64,000 bases of DNA, from contig NZ_LIUF01000003.1 of assembly GCF_001280425.1 (NCBI RefSeq), forward strand, positions 62,001 to 126,000, in the 5' to 3' direction. Under the pieces are notes generated by a model. That model had not been told where the DNA came from and searched no databases. It saw only the letters and a program-made list of their open reading frames with translations. Source of the stretch: Haloarcula rubripromontorii (lineage in GTDB: Archaea; Halobacteriota; Halobacteria; Halobacteriales; Haloarculaceae). The number at the start of each line of letters is the position of its first letter. Position 1 is the first letter of the stretch. Positions 43,653-52,052 of the stretch are shown here, piece after piece. A program made the translations under genes and the position numbers.

Positions 43653-44015
43653 ATACCGCCTGCACTAGCTAAGCTGGTACGGCTAACCAACCGAATAGCG
43701 TGCTGAAAACGTAACCCGTTCCTTTCGCTGAGATTCGTGTATCACTTGATTCATGTGGAAATCGTAATCGTAAATTCAGACACTTTTTGAATAGCTTGTT
43801 CTTTCAGATGGTATTGAAGCACACCAGCTACGCTGGTAACGACTTATTACACAGATCACATCTGAACTATGTTATAGGTTCAGCGGGGGCTATAGGTCAG
43901 ATATGGCGTATAATCCCCAACAGCCCCAGTCCAACCCCAGTTTGCGAACTTATTTTATCACCCATCGACAATGATGGATGGCGGCAGTGAGTACTCAACA
44001 GGAATAGTTGCCGCT
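43653..44015. other. Gene-poor region after the R-M system
   Basis: About 360 bp with no convincing gene. A short frame at 43787-43990 has no family-like sequence. The region is AT-rich and near CTGGTA repeats (GCTGGTAACG, GCTGGTAAGT) of unknown meaning. Confidence 0.35.
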
Positions 44016-44022
44016 GGTAAGT

Positions 44023-44157
44023 ATGAGTAGGCGCACCAGTGACATCGTCGACCCCATCGTCGTGATGGGGGCCGGCACAGTCCTAACCTTAGGGAGCCAT
44101 CCGCTGGGGCCTGGACTAATCCTCCTGGCGCTCGGGATGTTCCTCAACCGGGGTTAG
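44023..44157 (+). CDS. 44-aa membrane microprotein
   Basis: ATG at 44023; product MSRRTSDIVDPIVVMGAGTV, then a hydrophobic stretch through LILLALGMFLNRG at the C-terminus, so one or two short membrane segments. It is followed six bases later by a hairpin that may terminate it. Its first codons overlap one of the direct repeats. No family is recognised; the hydrophobic profile is the main evidence. Confidence 0.45.
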   Translation: MSRRTSDIVDPIVVMGAGTVLTLGSHPLGPGLILLALGMFLNRG

Positions 44158-44162
44158 AATCA

Positions 44163-44180
44163 CCGACGGCTCTCCGTCGG
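44163..44180 (+). terminator. Hairpin after the 44-aa gene
   Basis: CCGACGG-CTCT-CCGTCGG forms a seven-base-pair stem immediately after the stop codon at 44157 and is followed by CTTCT. It may be a transcription terminator or an RNA end structure; archaeal termination often relies on T tracts, which are weak here. Confidence 0.35.
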
Positions 44181-44270
44181 CTTCTACTCATGCGTATTAT
44201 TAAGGTAAGTATGAGCAGGCACACCTTTGTCACCGACGGTCAGGTCGGCTGTGGTAGGTGCACCAGTGAC

Positions 44271-44498
44271 CTAAGCATATTCTACCTCTCGATAGTAGGT
44301 TGCATGGTCACTGTTATTCCCCCAAGCGTACTATGGGGGCATATTGAGATAAACTCTACAAATCAATGAATCTACCGGAGTTGCGACTTCTTGTACAAGT
44401 CGTAACAGACACTAGAATTTTCACTCCGAACACGGGGTGTCCCCGCGCAGATCACGCCGTCCGCAACCACTATCCTAACGGAAACTAAAGTAATCGTA
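44271..44498. other. Leader region of the short integrase
   Basis: Roughly 230 bp without a gene between the repeats and the integrase ATG. It includes the weak inverted match CCCCAAG..CTATGGGGGC (about 44320-44341). No tRNA gene or tRNA fragment was recognised. Confidence 0.3.
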
Positions 44499-45095
44499 AT
44501 GCGAATCGAAGCCACCGACGGGAACGAACACAAGGTCTGGCTCACCGACAGCGAGATCGAGGACCTCCGGCGAGCGACGAACAGCCAGCGCGACGACCTT
44601 ATCATCCAGCTGGGCGCGTTCGTCGGCCTGCGCGCCTTCGAAATACCACAGGTCCGCCCCGTCGACGTGAAAGCGACCGACAGCGGACAGTACCGCCTCC
44701 GCGTTCGCGCCGGGAAGGACACATCGGGCAACGGCGGGAAGCCCCGCGACGCCTATCTCCCCGACAGCGTCGAGCGCGACCTCCAGCGCTACCAGAACGA
44801 GCACAGCATCGCCCCGAATGACCCCTTTATCGATTTGAAACAGCCCGGCGTCCGTGCGGTCGTCCGCCGCACCGCTGCCCGAGCTGCCGACGCTACTGGC
44901 GACGCCGACTTCGAGAAGGTGAGCACGCACGATCTCCGCCGCCGGTTCGCCCAGCGCCTCCTGGTCGACGAGCAGATGAACCCCCGCGTGGTGATGGCCG
45001 TCGGCGGCTGGGACTCTTTCGCCGCTATCGAGCCGTACCTGAACGCCCCGAGCGAGGACGTGATCGACGATGCTTTCGAGAACATCGGTCTGTGA
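44499..45095 (+). CDS. Short tyrosine recombinase (XerC/D-like integrase)
   Basis: The 198 residues hold only the catalytic domain: the first Arg in FVGLRAFEIPQVRPVD, a beta-hairpin with YRLRVRAGKDT, STHDLRRRFAQRLL (HxxR), VMAVGGWDSFAAIEPYL with the nucleophilic Tyr. The N-terminal SAM-like domain of classical integrases is missing, as in short integrases of several haloarchaeal proviruses and plasmids. It is unlike the other two recombinases and could mark a third element, possibly the one with the large membrane operon to the right. Confidence 0.85.
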   Translation: MRIEATDGNEHKVWLTDSEIEDLRRATNSQRDDLIIQLGAFVGLRAFEIPQVRPVDVKATDSGQYRLRVRAGKDTSGNGGKPRDAYLPDSVERDLQRYQNEHSIAPNDPFIDLKQPGVRAVVRRTAARAADATGDADFEKVSTHDLRRRFAQRLLVDEQMNPRVVMAVGGWDSFAAIEPYLNAPSEDVIDDAFENIGL

Positions 45096-45225
45096 ACCCT
45101 GATGTGGTAACACAGCCGTATCTGTTGAAAGAATTCTGGATATGCATATCGCACCTCAGTAAGAATCAAACCAGTAGTCAGAGTAGAATTAAAACCTATA
45201 CAGCGAGGCACACATTTTTTATTAA

Positions 45226-46122
45226 ATGTGTTTCCAAAGTATTGATTCCGGGCGGATCCGACTCGCGACATTCGTTTTCTTAATCATCGGATGGCTCGCT
45301 CTCGTTGGGTTTTTTTGGGACAGTGGAAACAGGGAACTTGGCGCGGCGGCTATCGGTGCAGGTCCTCTTGCTCTCTACTCGTTCTATGACGAAGTAGTCA
45401 ATCAGCCGGTGCTCACAGTGTCGGGACCTATCACATACGAAAAGTCGGTAGTGCGTGGCTACGTAGACGGCCCCACACTCACTGAGCACTTGAATACACA
45501 GCAGCCTGTCCTTCTAAATGAACCAATTGAGACAGTGTATCCTATTATAAACGTGAATGTGGAAGTCAAGAACAAAGGGCTGAGCACGGCAGAATCTGCA
45601 ACGACAAGGGTCCTGACAGAGTTGGTAGAACCCTTTTTTGCACGTTGGGGAGACGAAGCGAACGAGCAGTCGATTAGCATTCACCCTGGAATGTCTCGGA
45701 CACTTACTCTTATGCGAATTACACCACGTCACCTGGATTTTCAACAATTCCTCGGACAAGATGAGGTTGAAGGCCACGAATACATGGTCACACGAATTTT
45801 CGATGTTTTAGAACCGGGGTACTCTGGTGACGGCGTGTTGATCGATGGAATACCGTACTATATCCAGCATCCAATTCATCAAAATAAGGAGCGAAGGAAA
45901 GCCGGCGATAATCAAGGAACATTCTTTGGCAAACAAATGCCACCCAACGAGACGTACAAGATAGAGATTGAATTCGGCGCGGCGGAATGGGGGAGAAGAG
46001 TTGATAATGTGGGTACCGTTTCACTGCCTGATGCGGTAACCGATGGGGAATGGGAATCGTCGTTCAGAAGGTACAACAGATACGACGAGCTTGTTACTCA
46101 CTTGGAAGAGCATGGCTGGTAA
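45226..46122 (+). CDS. Membrane-anchored protein of unknown function
   Basis: This 298-aa protein begins with two hydrophobic helices (LATFVFLIIGWLALVGFFW and AAAIGAGPLALYSFYDEVV) followed by a 240-residue beta-rich soluble domain (VYPIINVNVEVKNKGLSTAE, ITPRHLDFQQFLG). No motif is recognised. Base composition is lower in GC than the operon to the right, so it is probably cargo. The soluble domain is predicted on the side opposite the short loop; topology is uncertain. Confidence 0.6.
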   Translation: MCFQSIDSGRIRLATFVFLIIGWLALVGFFWDSGNRELGAAAIGAGPLALYSFYDEVVNQPVLTVSGPITYEKSVVRGYVDGPTLTEHLNTQQPVLLNEPIETVYPIINVNVEVKNKGLSTAESATTRVLTELVEPFFARWGDEANEQSISIHPGMSRTLTLMRITPRHLDFQQFLGQDEVEGHEYMVTRIFDVLEPGYSGDGVLIDGIPYYIQHPIHQNKERRKAGDNQGTFFGKQMPPNETYKIEIEFGAAEWGRRVDNVGTVSLPDAVTDGEWESSFRRYNRYDELVTHLEEHGW

Positions 46123-46257
46123 ACGACATCACCAACAGGCTCTCTCAAAATCACAAGGAGTAGATACTCTCTGACTAGGATAGCTGATGGCCGACATGCG
46201 CCCTGTATTCACCACAAAGAGTGAAACCTATCGTCGCGTGAGACTTTCAAAGAGCCC

Positions 46258-46515
46258 TCACTCACCCTGCCGCTTCCCGAGCACGTCCTCGTCGAGAATC
46301 CGCTCGGCAGCGAGCCGCTGTATCGCCTCGCACTCGGACAGTTCGGGAACGTCGCCGTCACACACCCGAACGACGTAGGCTCGCTCGTCGAGCCGGTCGA
46401 CAGTAAGGTGGGCCTCGTCGGGCTCGCCGGACTCATCGAGCAACCCGTCGCGTTCGAGGAACCCCTTCGGCAGCGTCACCAGACCGGACCCGCTTCGGTT
46501 CTGTAATTTCTGCAT
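46258..46515 (-). CDS. AbrB-like DNA-binding protein
   Basis: This 85-aa protein with KLQNRSGSGLVTLPKGFLER and HLTVDRLDERAYVVRV resembles a SpoVT/AbrB swapped-hairpin domain. The rest is helical and acidic (SECEAIQRLAAERILDEDV). A TTTAATA box on the minus strand at about 46540 lies at leaderless distance from the ATG. It is divergent from the large membrane operon and is a good candidate for its regulator. Confidence 0.65.
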   Translation of the reverse strand: MQKLQNRSGSGLVTLPKGFLERDGLLDESGEPDEAHLTVDRLDERAYVVRVCDGDVPELSECEAIQRLAAERILDEDVLGKRQGE

Positions 46516-46671
46516 GAGCGGAATGGTAAGTTCGTAGCTATTAAACGTAGCTTCTCTGGCGGTTCCGTGTACATTCTGTCACCACAGTTTGTGACTCAAC
46601 GGCGGGTATATGGCCTGATAGCTACATCGCCGGCCAACCCGCGGCCCAGCCGCGGGGGAGTACCCCTACCC

Positions 46672-46851
46672 ATGACGAACAACAAGGCTGGCGGTCCGAA
46701 TCCGCCGGACAGCGCGGCCAAGACCGCGCATCGACCATATCGAATCGACTGGCATACCTTCGACGAACGCCGCCGCGAGCGAGCCCGACATGAAGCCGCC
46801 GGTGCGAGCCGCGATCTCCCCGCTAGGGAACTGGTCGGAGGTGGCGCGTGA
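46672..46851 (+). CDS. 59-aa basic protein, first gene of the large operon
   Basis: From the ATG at 46672 the product is MTNNKAGGPNPPDSAAKTAH, then HRPYRIDWHTFDERRRERARHE and ARELVGGGA: hydrophilic and basic, with no membrane segment. It ends with GTGA shared with the next gene. A longer frame upstream (from 46567) adds non-conserved-looking residues. The role is unknown; the basic helix might bind nucleic acid or lipid head groups. Confidence 0.55.
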   Translation: MTNNKAGGPNPPDSAAKTAHRPYRIDWHTFDERRRERARHEAAGASRDLPARELVGGGA

Positions 46852-47390
46852 GCACCCTCGAAGTCGACAACGCTCACCGGTCGGACCTCTCCGTGGTCGG
46901 CTGGCTCGGTGTCGGCCTCTCTGTTTCCGGCGTCGCCCACGCCGGCTGGACGCTCATGACGTGGGCCACCGTCGGTGGCGACGTCGCTGAGGGGCTACTC
47001 GTCGGCACGGCCGCAGTTCTCATCGGGGGCATCATCGCCTACGGCGACGCGACGCCGGAGATGGACGCCATGTGCGACCACTGCGGTGAGCGCATCGTCG
47101 CTCACTCGAGTCGCGACGGCCATGACGAATCCATCGAAGCGTTCTGCACCTCGGATCCGCGGCGTGGCCGCCTCGGGCCAATCTCCGCTGTGCTCCAGCG
47201 CCGAAAAGAGACCTTTCACTACTGTTCTGGGGAGTGCGCTGCAGTCGATGCTGACCGGCGTCGGATGCAACTCCCGTCACAGATTGACACCGAGACACCT
47301 GCTGCCCGACTCGCGGCGACCGACGGCGGCACCGAACAGGCAGACAACCAGGGCGTTCCCCAGCCCGCAAGCGGGGATTCAGACCTATGA
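46848..47390 (+). CDS. Two-helix membrane protein with zinc-finger domain
   Basis: A GTG start overlaps the previous stop. The 180-aa protein has two helices (VVGWLGVGLSVSGVAHAGW and LLVGTAAVLIGGIIAYG, residues about 16-65), then a cytoplasmic-looking domain with MCDHCGERI, AFCTSDP and FHYCSGECAAVD, a four-cysteine zinc site, and a hydrophilic tail. The membrane anchor plus zinc site could connect the membrane complex with nucleic acid or other element proteins. No named family is recognised. Confidence 0.65.
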   Translation: MSTLEVDNAHRSDLSVVGWLGVGLSVSGVAHAGWTLMTWATVGGDVAEGLLVGTAAVLIGGIIAYGDATPEMDAMCDHCGERIVAHSSRDGHDESIEAFCTSDPRRGRLGPISAVLQRRKETFHYCSGECAAVDADRRRMQLPSQIDTETPAARLAATDGGTEQADNQGVPQPASGDSDL

Positions 47391-47974
47391 TAGGACCATT
47401 CTCGACTGACTCGAATCGTTCTCGACCACTCGCACTGCTGCTGGCTGGCCTCATCTGTGCCAGCATTGCCATCGCTGGCGTCGGCGGGGCGGCCGCAGCG
47501 ACGACCGAGACCGCCACGCCGACCGAAACCTCGACATCGAGCACGCTGGCGGACAAGACCGTCGCTGTCGACAACCAGACCCAGCAGGTCTACCTCGAAG
47601 TGACGAACACGAGCGGCCAGAGCATCGACTACACGGTGTATGGTGTCTCGGACGGCATCACAACGAAGGTTGACTCTGGGCAGGTATCGGCAGCCGCGAA
47701 CCAGACCTCAGAACAAACTTTCGCCGTTGACTCGTCGGAGTACGACAGCTACCGCATCGTCGTTGAGGAGGATGACACTGACAGTGACTCCGAATCGGCG
47801 GAGTCCATCGAGATAGGGAAGATCGTCCAGCAGTCGTCGGGCGGCGGTGGCATCTTCGGCGGTGGCGGCGACGGGCTGCTGACGCCGATGAACATCCTGA
47901 TAGCCGCCTTGCTGGCCGCAGCGGCGTTCCTGCTGGGGCTGTTCGATCCGATCAAGCGCAGGATTGCGGGGTGA
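47387..47974 (+). CDS. Secreted/anchored protein with signal peptide and C-terminal helix
   Basis: This 195-aa protein has a signal peptide (PLALLLAGLICASIAIAGVGGAAAA), a Thr-rich linker, a beta-rich ectodomain (QQVYLEVTNTSGQSIDYTV), a glycine-rich hinge GGGGIFGGGGDGL and a membrane helix (NILIAALLAAAAFLLGLF) with a basic stop-transfer end (DPIKRRIAG). This is a type I membrane layout seen for small surface or virion proteins. It overlaps its neighbour by four bases. Confidence 0.7.
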   Translation: MIGPFSTDSNRSRPLALLLAGLICASIAIAGVGGAAAATTETATPTETSTSSTLADKTVAVDNQTQQVYLEVTNTSGQSIDYTVYGVSDGITTKVDSGQVSAAANQTSEQTFAVDSSEYDSYRIVVEEDDTDSDSESAESIEIGKIVQQSSGGGGIFGGGGDGLLTPMNILIAALLAAAAFLLGLFDPIKRRIAG

Positions 47975-47980
47975 GACGGG

Positions 47981-48466
47981 ATGTCATCTGACCCGAGCTT
48001 GGACCTCGGCGACGGCAGCGGGCAGGAGTCCTTGAGTGGTGTGACAAACTTCCTGCAGGATGGCGGAGACGCTGGGAAGGTGCTGTCTGCGTCGATTATC
48101 GGCCTGATAGTGTCACCAGTCGTTGCAGTCATCGACGTGGTGAACGCGGTGGCGAACTTCTTTGCCCAGCCGTTCGACAACGCGGGCGATGCGATTGGGT
48201 CATTGCTGACTGGGCTCTTCGAGGCTCCCGGAAATCTGCTGACTGCGGGGGCAGATATCTCGGAGACAGCGCTCAGATCGGCTCTCGGTGAGACGCTGGC
48301 AGGGACTCTCGCGTTCCCGATCACCGTTGGCATCGTCATGCTTGCGCTGTATCTGGTCGTGCGCTATCTCCGCGAGGACGAGACTGGCGACGTGCTGCCG
48401 GGCCTGCCCATCGACGTGCCAACGGACATCTTCGGCGTCGAAGAGGAGGACACGATAGACGAATGA
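47981..48466 (+). CDS. Membrane protein of the large operon
   Basis: The 161 residues carry two or three hydrophobic stretches (LSASIIGLIVSPVVAVIDVV, AIGSLLTGLFEAPGNLL, FPITVGIVMLALYLVVRYL) and an acidic C-terminus. No motif was recognised. It starts six bases after the preceding gene. A 15-codon frame overlaps its stop and the next start but is probably only a spacer. Confidence 0.6.
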   Translation: MSSDPSLDLGDGSGQESLSGVTNFLQDGGDAGKVLSASIIGLIVSPVVAVIDVVNAVANFFAQPFDNAGDAIGSLLTGLFEAPGNLLTAGADISETALRSALGETLAGTLAFPITVGIVMLALYLVVRYLREDETGDVLPGLPIDVPTDIFGVEEEDTIDE

Positions 48467-48502
48467 CGGCTCGCCAGCCCCACAACTCGGAGGTCACTGT
48501 CG

Positions 48503-48946
48503 ATGGCTGATGACTCGGGGCTGACGAGTTTGATTAATAATGCCGACTCCAACTCGAAGTTCGACGATTACAGAATCGTCGATTCGGCGAACCCGGTCAA
48601 CTGGACCCGCGTCGGCGCGTCGATTCTGCTGTCGACGGTCGCGACGGTGTATATCGGCCTTCGGAAGTACATCGACGAGCTGATCGGCATCCCGGAGCGG
48701 CTCATTGAGGGTGCAACGTCGTTCGTCGGCGAAGTGTCGACCGGCGAGACCCCGACGGGATCGGGCGTGCTGGGTGAGCTGTTCGTCCCGATTCTGCAGT
48801 GGTATCAACAGGATGTCTGGGCCAGCAGCGTCGACCAGTTCGGCATCTGGGGTTACCTCGTTGCGCTGGGGTTCACTCTGTTGACGCTGTTCGTCGTCGT
48901 GCGTGGCCTTCGAGAGGGGGCCCAACGGCTCTCGGGGGGCGAGTGA
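48503..48946 (+). CDS. Membrane protein of the large operon
   Basis: This 147-aa protein has two helices (RVGASILLSTVATVYIGL and GIWGYLVALGFTLLTLFVVV) with an intervening amphipathic segment (IPERLIEGATSFVGEVS) and a basic C-terminus. No family is recognised. It overlaps the next gene by four bases (GTGA), so expression is coupled. Confidence 0.6.
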   Translation: MADDSGLTSLINNADSNSKFDDYRIVDSANPVNWTRVGASILLSTVATVYIGLRKYIDELIGIPERLIEGATSFVGEVSTGETPTGSGVLGELFVPILQWYQQDVWASSVDQFGIWGYLVALGFTLLTLFVVVRGLREGAQRLSGGE

Positions 48947-49407
48947 CAGTGTCACAGTCACCCAACGGCGGCGGTGGCGGCCCTGTCCTCCCGCCGTCGC
49001 TGAAAGCATTCGCAGCCTCTCCGACCGGGTTCATCCTCGGTCTTATCTTGACGCCGTTGCTGAACGGCGTTGAGGAAGTGGTGGAGAACGTTCTCTGGGC
49101 CATCAACTACGTGTTTTTCGGCCATTCACGGTCGTCAACACTCGGGGACCTCGGGCTCGTGGATGTCCCAGCCGTCATCGCGACGACACTCATTGACGCT
49201 GGGTCCGCAATTGGTGAGCCAGTACTCAGCGTCATCGGTTCTGGTGTCCAGTTGCTAATCGACTTTTTCAGCTGGACGGGACCGGCGGGAATGCTTGGCG
49301 CGGCAATTGTCTTTGCTCTCGTTGTGGTCGCTTACTCGACGTACCTGCGGACGGCCATCGAGATTGCGCTGGACTTCATCCCCGGCGGAGGTGCCTTCAT
49401 CAACTAA
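48943..49407 (+). CDS. Membrane protein of the large operon
   Basis: GTG at 48943 overlaps the previous stop; a GTG two codons later is an alternative. The 154-aa product has a glycine-rich start (SQSPNGGGGGPVLPPSLK) and helices such as FILGLILTPLLNGVEEVV, AGMLGAAIVFALVVVAY plus amphipathic segments. It is similar in style, but not clearly in sequence, to the flanking proteins. The end shares TAATG with the next gene. Confidence 0.6.
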   Translation: MTVSQSPNGGGGGPVLPPSLKAFAASPTGFILGLILTPLLNGVEEVVENVLWAINYVFFGHSRSSTLGDLGLVDVPAVIATTLIDAGSAIGEPVLSVIGSGVQLLIDFFSWTGPAGMLGAAIVFALVVVAYSTYLRTAIEIALDFIPGGGAFIN

Positions 49408-49691
49408 TGTCACTCAAAGAGTTCCTCACCCACCCAGCAAGTGCGGCAACGGCAACGGCGACGACACTGTTCGGTGCGTTCCAGCTCGACGTGATTGCGG
49501 TGTTGCTGCAGTGGGGCTGGGCAAACCTCGGGCAGTTGTTCTACGGAGCGACGTTGCTGGTCAGCTCCGCACCAGTCTTGCCGATCACGCAAGCGACGGC
49601 ATCAAAGTTCGTCGCCGGGCTGGCGGCGCTGTTGTTACTCAAACTGCTGCTGAAAGCTCGCGAACAGATTGACAAACGAACGGACGGCTAA
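49407..49691 (+). CDS. Small two-helix membrane protein
   Basis: This 94-aa protein has hydrophobic segments LDVIAVLLQWGWANLGQLFY and FVAGLAALLLLKLLL, followed by a basic tail KAREQIDKRTDG. It begins in the stop of its neighbour (TAATG). The function is unknown; size and layout fit a pore, holin-like or structural membrane component. Confidence 0.6.
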   Translation: MSLKEFLTHPASAATATATTLFGAFQLDVIAVLLQWGWANLGQLFYGATLLVSSAPVLPITQATASKFVAGLAALLLLKLLLKAREQIDKRTDG

Positions 49692-49695
49692 ACTC

Positions 49696-49776
49696 ATGAT
49701 TCGGAACGAACGCAGTAAACGGACGTATCGAACAGGAACGGTGGACAGCGTGGAGGTGGGCCGATGCCAGAAGTGA
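49696..49776 (+). CDS. 26-aa basic frame, doubtful
   Basis: A short frame (MIRNERSKRTYRTGTVDSVE, ending CQK) fills the otherwise empty gap between two operon genes and overlaps the next start by 13 bases. It is strongly basic. It may be a coupling leader rather than a functional protein. Confidence 0.25.
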   Translation: MIRNERSKRTYRTGTVDSVEVGRCQK

Positions 49777-50123
49777 CGACGGCAACGGCGACCGGCTGGG
49801 CTATCATCGGGATGATGTTCTACGTGATCGGCGAGTACACGTCGGTGCTGACAAAGACAGCCTACCCGATCAAGTGGTTCAAAGGCCGCCCGGCCCGGCT
49901 GACGACGGGACTGGTGGGCGGGTTCTTTGGCGGCGTGTATGCCGGCGGATTCCTCTGGAGTGCGGCGTCGTCGTTCATCGGAGCGGGCGCACTGGCCGGC
50001 GGTGGCACGGTATTCCTCGGACTGACGGCTAAAGAGACGCTGGTCGTGTTCCTGGCGGCGCTGGTCGTAGGACTGGCGCTGTACACAGGCGCGGCTGCAG
50101 AGGAGGCGGTGGATGCAGATTAA
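49764..50123 (+). CDS. Three-helix membrane protein
   Basis: The 119 residues include helices at TGWAIIGMMFYVIGEYTSVL, LVGGFFGGVYAGGFLWSAASS and TLVVFLAALVVGLALYTGAA, with a basic loop (KWFKGRPARLT) that should stay in the cytoplasm. No family is recognised. The last codons overlap the start of the 44-aa protein. Confidence 0.6.
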   Translation: MPEVTTATATGWAIIGMMFYVIGEYTSVLTKTAYPIKWFKGRPARLTTGLVGGFFGGVYAGGFLWSAASSFIGAGALAGGGTVFLGLTAKETLVVFLAALVVGLALYTGAAAEEAVDAD

Positions 50124-50247
50124 CATCTCCGGCTGGGGGGCGGTCATGCTGGCCGTGGTCGGGCTCGTCGCCATCGCGATGCTCGTGGCCCCGGAGGCAA
50201 CGACGGACTACGTCAACGGCGTGGCAAGCGCGCTCTCGGGGGGCTAA
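50113..50247 (+). CDS. 44-aa single-helix membrane microprotein
   Basis: This frame starts inside the end of the preceding gene and stops two bases before the next GTG. The product is MQINISGWGAVMLAVVGLVA with the helix continuing through IAMLVAP, then TTDYVNGVASALSGG. A short N-terminus, one helix and a short polar tail are reminiscent of small major membrane proteins or pilin-like subunits, but there is no type III signal site. Placement in the overlap chain supports it. Confidence 0.55.
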   Translation: MQINISGWGAVMLAVVGLVAIAMLVAPEATTDYVNGVASALSGG

Positions 50248-50249
50248 CT

Positions 50250-52052
50250 GTGGGCGGACACGCACTCTCGGGAGGTGATAGGGCCGCCGTCGCCGCGGTT
50301 AGTGTTGCGGTCGTCCTCGTCGCTGTCACCGTGGCGGGCGCGTTCGCGATGCCCGCATCGGCAGCGGTGGCTGACGGACACTATCAGGCGAGCAACGAGA
50401 CGACCGAGGGCGGGAACTGGACCGCGCCGGGGCCGTTCGGCATCGACGAGTTGCGAACCGGCGGCAAACAGATATCGAGTGGCGGGTCCCAAGGTCCGCC
50501 CGAATCAACGCGGATGCTTCCGACCGGCGGAGTCGTCTTGAAGTATCTCCCGTTGAACCCGGCCCAGTCGTCGTACCAGCCGCTGGGTCGGAATCAAGCA
50601 CTCAAAACCGATTACCTGCTGGCATACACTTCCGCATTCGGCGAGAGCGTCGGTGACTACGAGTTCGTCGTGGTGTTCTGGCAGGAACGGAGTACGGAGG
50701 TCAACGGGACACAGCAGACATACGCGGCGAATCAGACAGTCCAGCGGATTGGCTTCGAGGCAGATAACGGCTACTCAGCGTCGAAACTGCAACTGCAGTC
50801 CCATTTCGACAAGCAGTGGCAGGCGACGGCGTGGCTGGAAAAAGACGGCGAGCGTGTCGAGGGGGCACGCTGGCGGTTCGCGCATCAGACGAACCCGTTG
50901 ACGGCGTCTCCCGCGTACCCGACGAACTCGAAGGGGGACCTCTGGCGGTGGGGAACGCTGAACCTGATTATCCCGGCGATTTGCGGCATCATGTTCTCCG
51001 GGGCGTCGGCCAAGCACGTTCTCTCGCGAACGATTGTGGGGACGCTGAAAGGGGTGAGCTACTGGGCTGGCGTAGTGGTGGTGCTAATCGGCATCGCAGC
51101 GATACTTGGTACGTGGCAGACATCGATCATCCTCGCGAACGCGCCCATCGCGGTGGGCATCTTGATCGGGCTGCTGGCACTGCCGGTGATGCTCTCGATT
51201 CGAGACAGCGACCTCTCGAAAGCCGGGTTTTTCCAGCGCAAACTCCGGCAGGGTGCAATCTCGCCCAGTGGTGAGGAAACGGTCGGGACCCGTCGGGTTC
51301 CGAACAAAATCAAGTCCGTGTATCGCCACGGTGAGCAACTCTATGCCCCAGTGTCCGGCCTGCGGCCGATGCTGGCTCGGTACTGGGCAGACCCGGCGAG
51401 GATTCCGACCGAGGACTGGAAGAGCTACGACAGCGGCGAGGGCGACCTCGACCAGCTCTTCGAGATCGACCCAGAGTCCGAGAAGGTTGTTCGGCACAAG
51501 CCAGCGCGACTGAAGTTCGCGCCGTCACTGACGAAAGAGGTTGCCGACGAGGACCTCACGGACCCGCCAGAGGCCGATGGCATCGCAGCGCTACCGGCGG
51601 CCATCTCGGCAACAGTGTCGAACTGGGTGACGCGTCGGAACTGGCGGTTCATCGGCATTGCACTGGGCGGCGGGGCAGCGGTCTATCTGTCAACGGTTGC
51701 CACGCTGGGCTCGTCGATTATCGGGCTCGGGCTGGCGACGTTGCCGGCGTTGATCGAAGGCCACGAAGCCCGGGACGGCACCCTCGAAGTGGACTGGGGA
51801 CCGAGCCACTGGAACGATGTTCAGGCACAGGTCCAGACCGAGCGCCACGAGTACGAAGAGCGCCAGACGTTCGACCAAGTTCTGGAAGCGGTCACCGAGC
51901 TTGAATGGTCTGAACACGAGAAGGGCCAGCAGATTGTCGACCGCGTCCGGACGGAGATTCAGAAGGCGCTGGACGACGAACACGGCGGGAACAGCCCGTC
52001 GACGAACCTCTCGCCGTCGTCGCCACAGCAGGGGGTTGACGCAGATGACTGA
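50250..52052 (+). CDS. 600-aa polytopic membrane protein with ectodomain
   Basis: GTG start. The protein has a signal-like first helix (AAVAAVSVAVVLVAVTVAGA, ending MPASA), an ectodomain (about 40-230) with NxT/S sequons, three helices (LNLIIPAICGIMFSGASA, SYWAGVVVVLIGIAAILG, APIAVGILIGLLALPVML), a 150-residue soluble domain, two more helices (IGIALGGGAAVYLSTVATLG and IIGLGLATLPALI) and a charged C-terminal coil. No recognised family. As the largest polytopic protein of the operon it is the likely core of the membrane machine. Confidence 0.7.
   Translation: MGGHALSGGDRAAVAAVSVAVVLVAVTVAGAFAMPASAAVADGHYQASNETTEGGNWTAPGPFGIDELRTGGKQISSGGSQGPPESTRMLPTGGVVLKYLPLNPAQSSYQPLGRNQALKTDYLLAYTSAFGESVGDYEFVVVFWQERSTEVNGTQQTYAANQTVQRIGFEADNGYSASKLQLQSHFDKQWQATAWLEKDGERVEGARWRFAHQTNPLTASPAYPTNSKGDLWRWGTLNLIIPAICGIMFSGASAKHVLSRTIVGTLKGVSYWAGVVVVLIGIAAILGTWQTSIILANAPIAVGILIGLLALPVMLSIRDSDLSKAGFFQRKLRQGAISPSGEETVGTRRVPNKIKSVYRHGEQLYAPVSGLRPMLARYWADPARIPTEDWKSYDSGEGDLDQLFEIDPESEKVVRHKPARLKFAPSLTKEVADEDLTDPPEADGIAALPAAISATVSNWVTRRNWRFIGIALGGGAAVYLSTVATLGSSIIGLGLATLPALIEGHEARDGTLEVDWGPSHWNDVQAQVQTERHEYEERQTFDQVLEAVTELEWSEHEKGQQIVDRVRTEIQKALDDEHGGNSPSTNLSPSSPQQGVDADD

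Larger units (their letters stand above)
44016..44270. repeat. Dispersed short direct repeats upstream of the short integrase
   Basis: GGTAAGTATGAG occurs at 44016-44027 and 44204-44215, each followed by a related C/TAGGC(G/A)CACC, and the 16-mer TAGGCGCACCAGTGAC (44028-44043) recurs with one change as TAGGTGCACCAGTGAC (44255-44270). They lie 230-480 bp before the integrase gene and could be arm-type or accessory sites for it. Confidence 0.45.

Noticed and set aside
43787-43990. 67-aa plus-strand frame
   Set aside because: No start context, no conserved-looking composition and no neighbour coupling.
48463-48510. 15-aa frame linking two membrane-protein genes
   Set aside because: Overlaps both neighbours but is too short and featureless to claim as a gene; may only keep ribosomes coupled.
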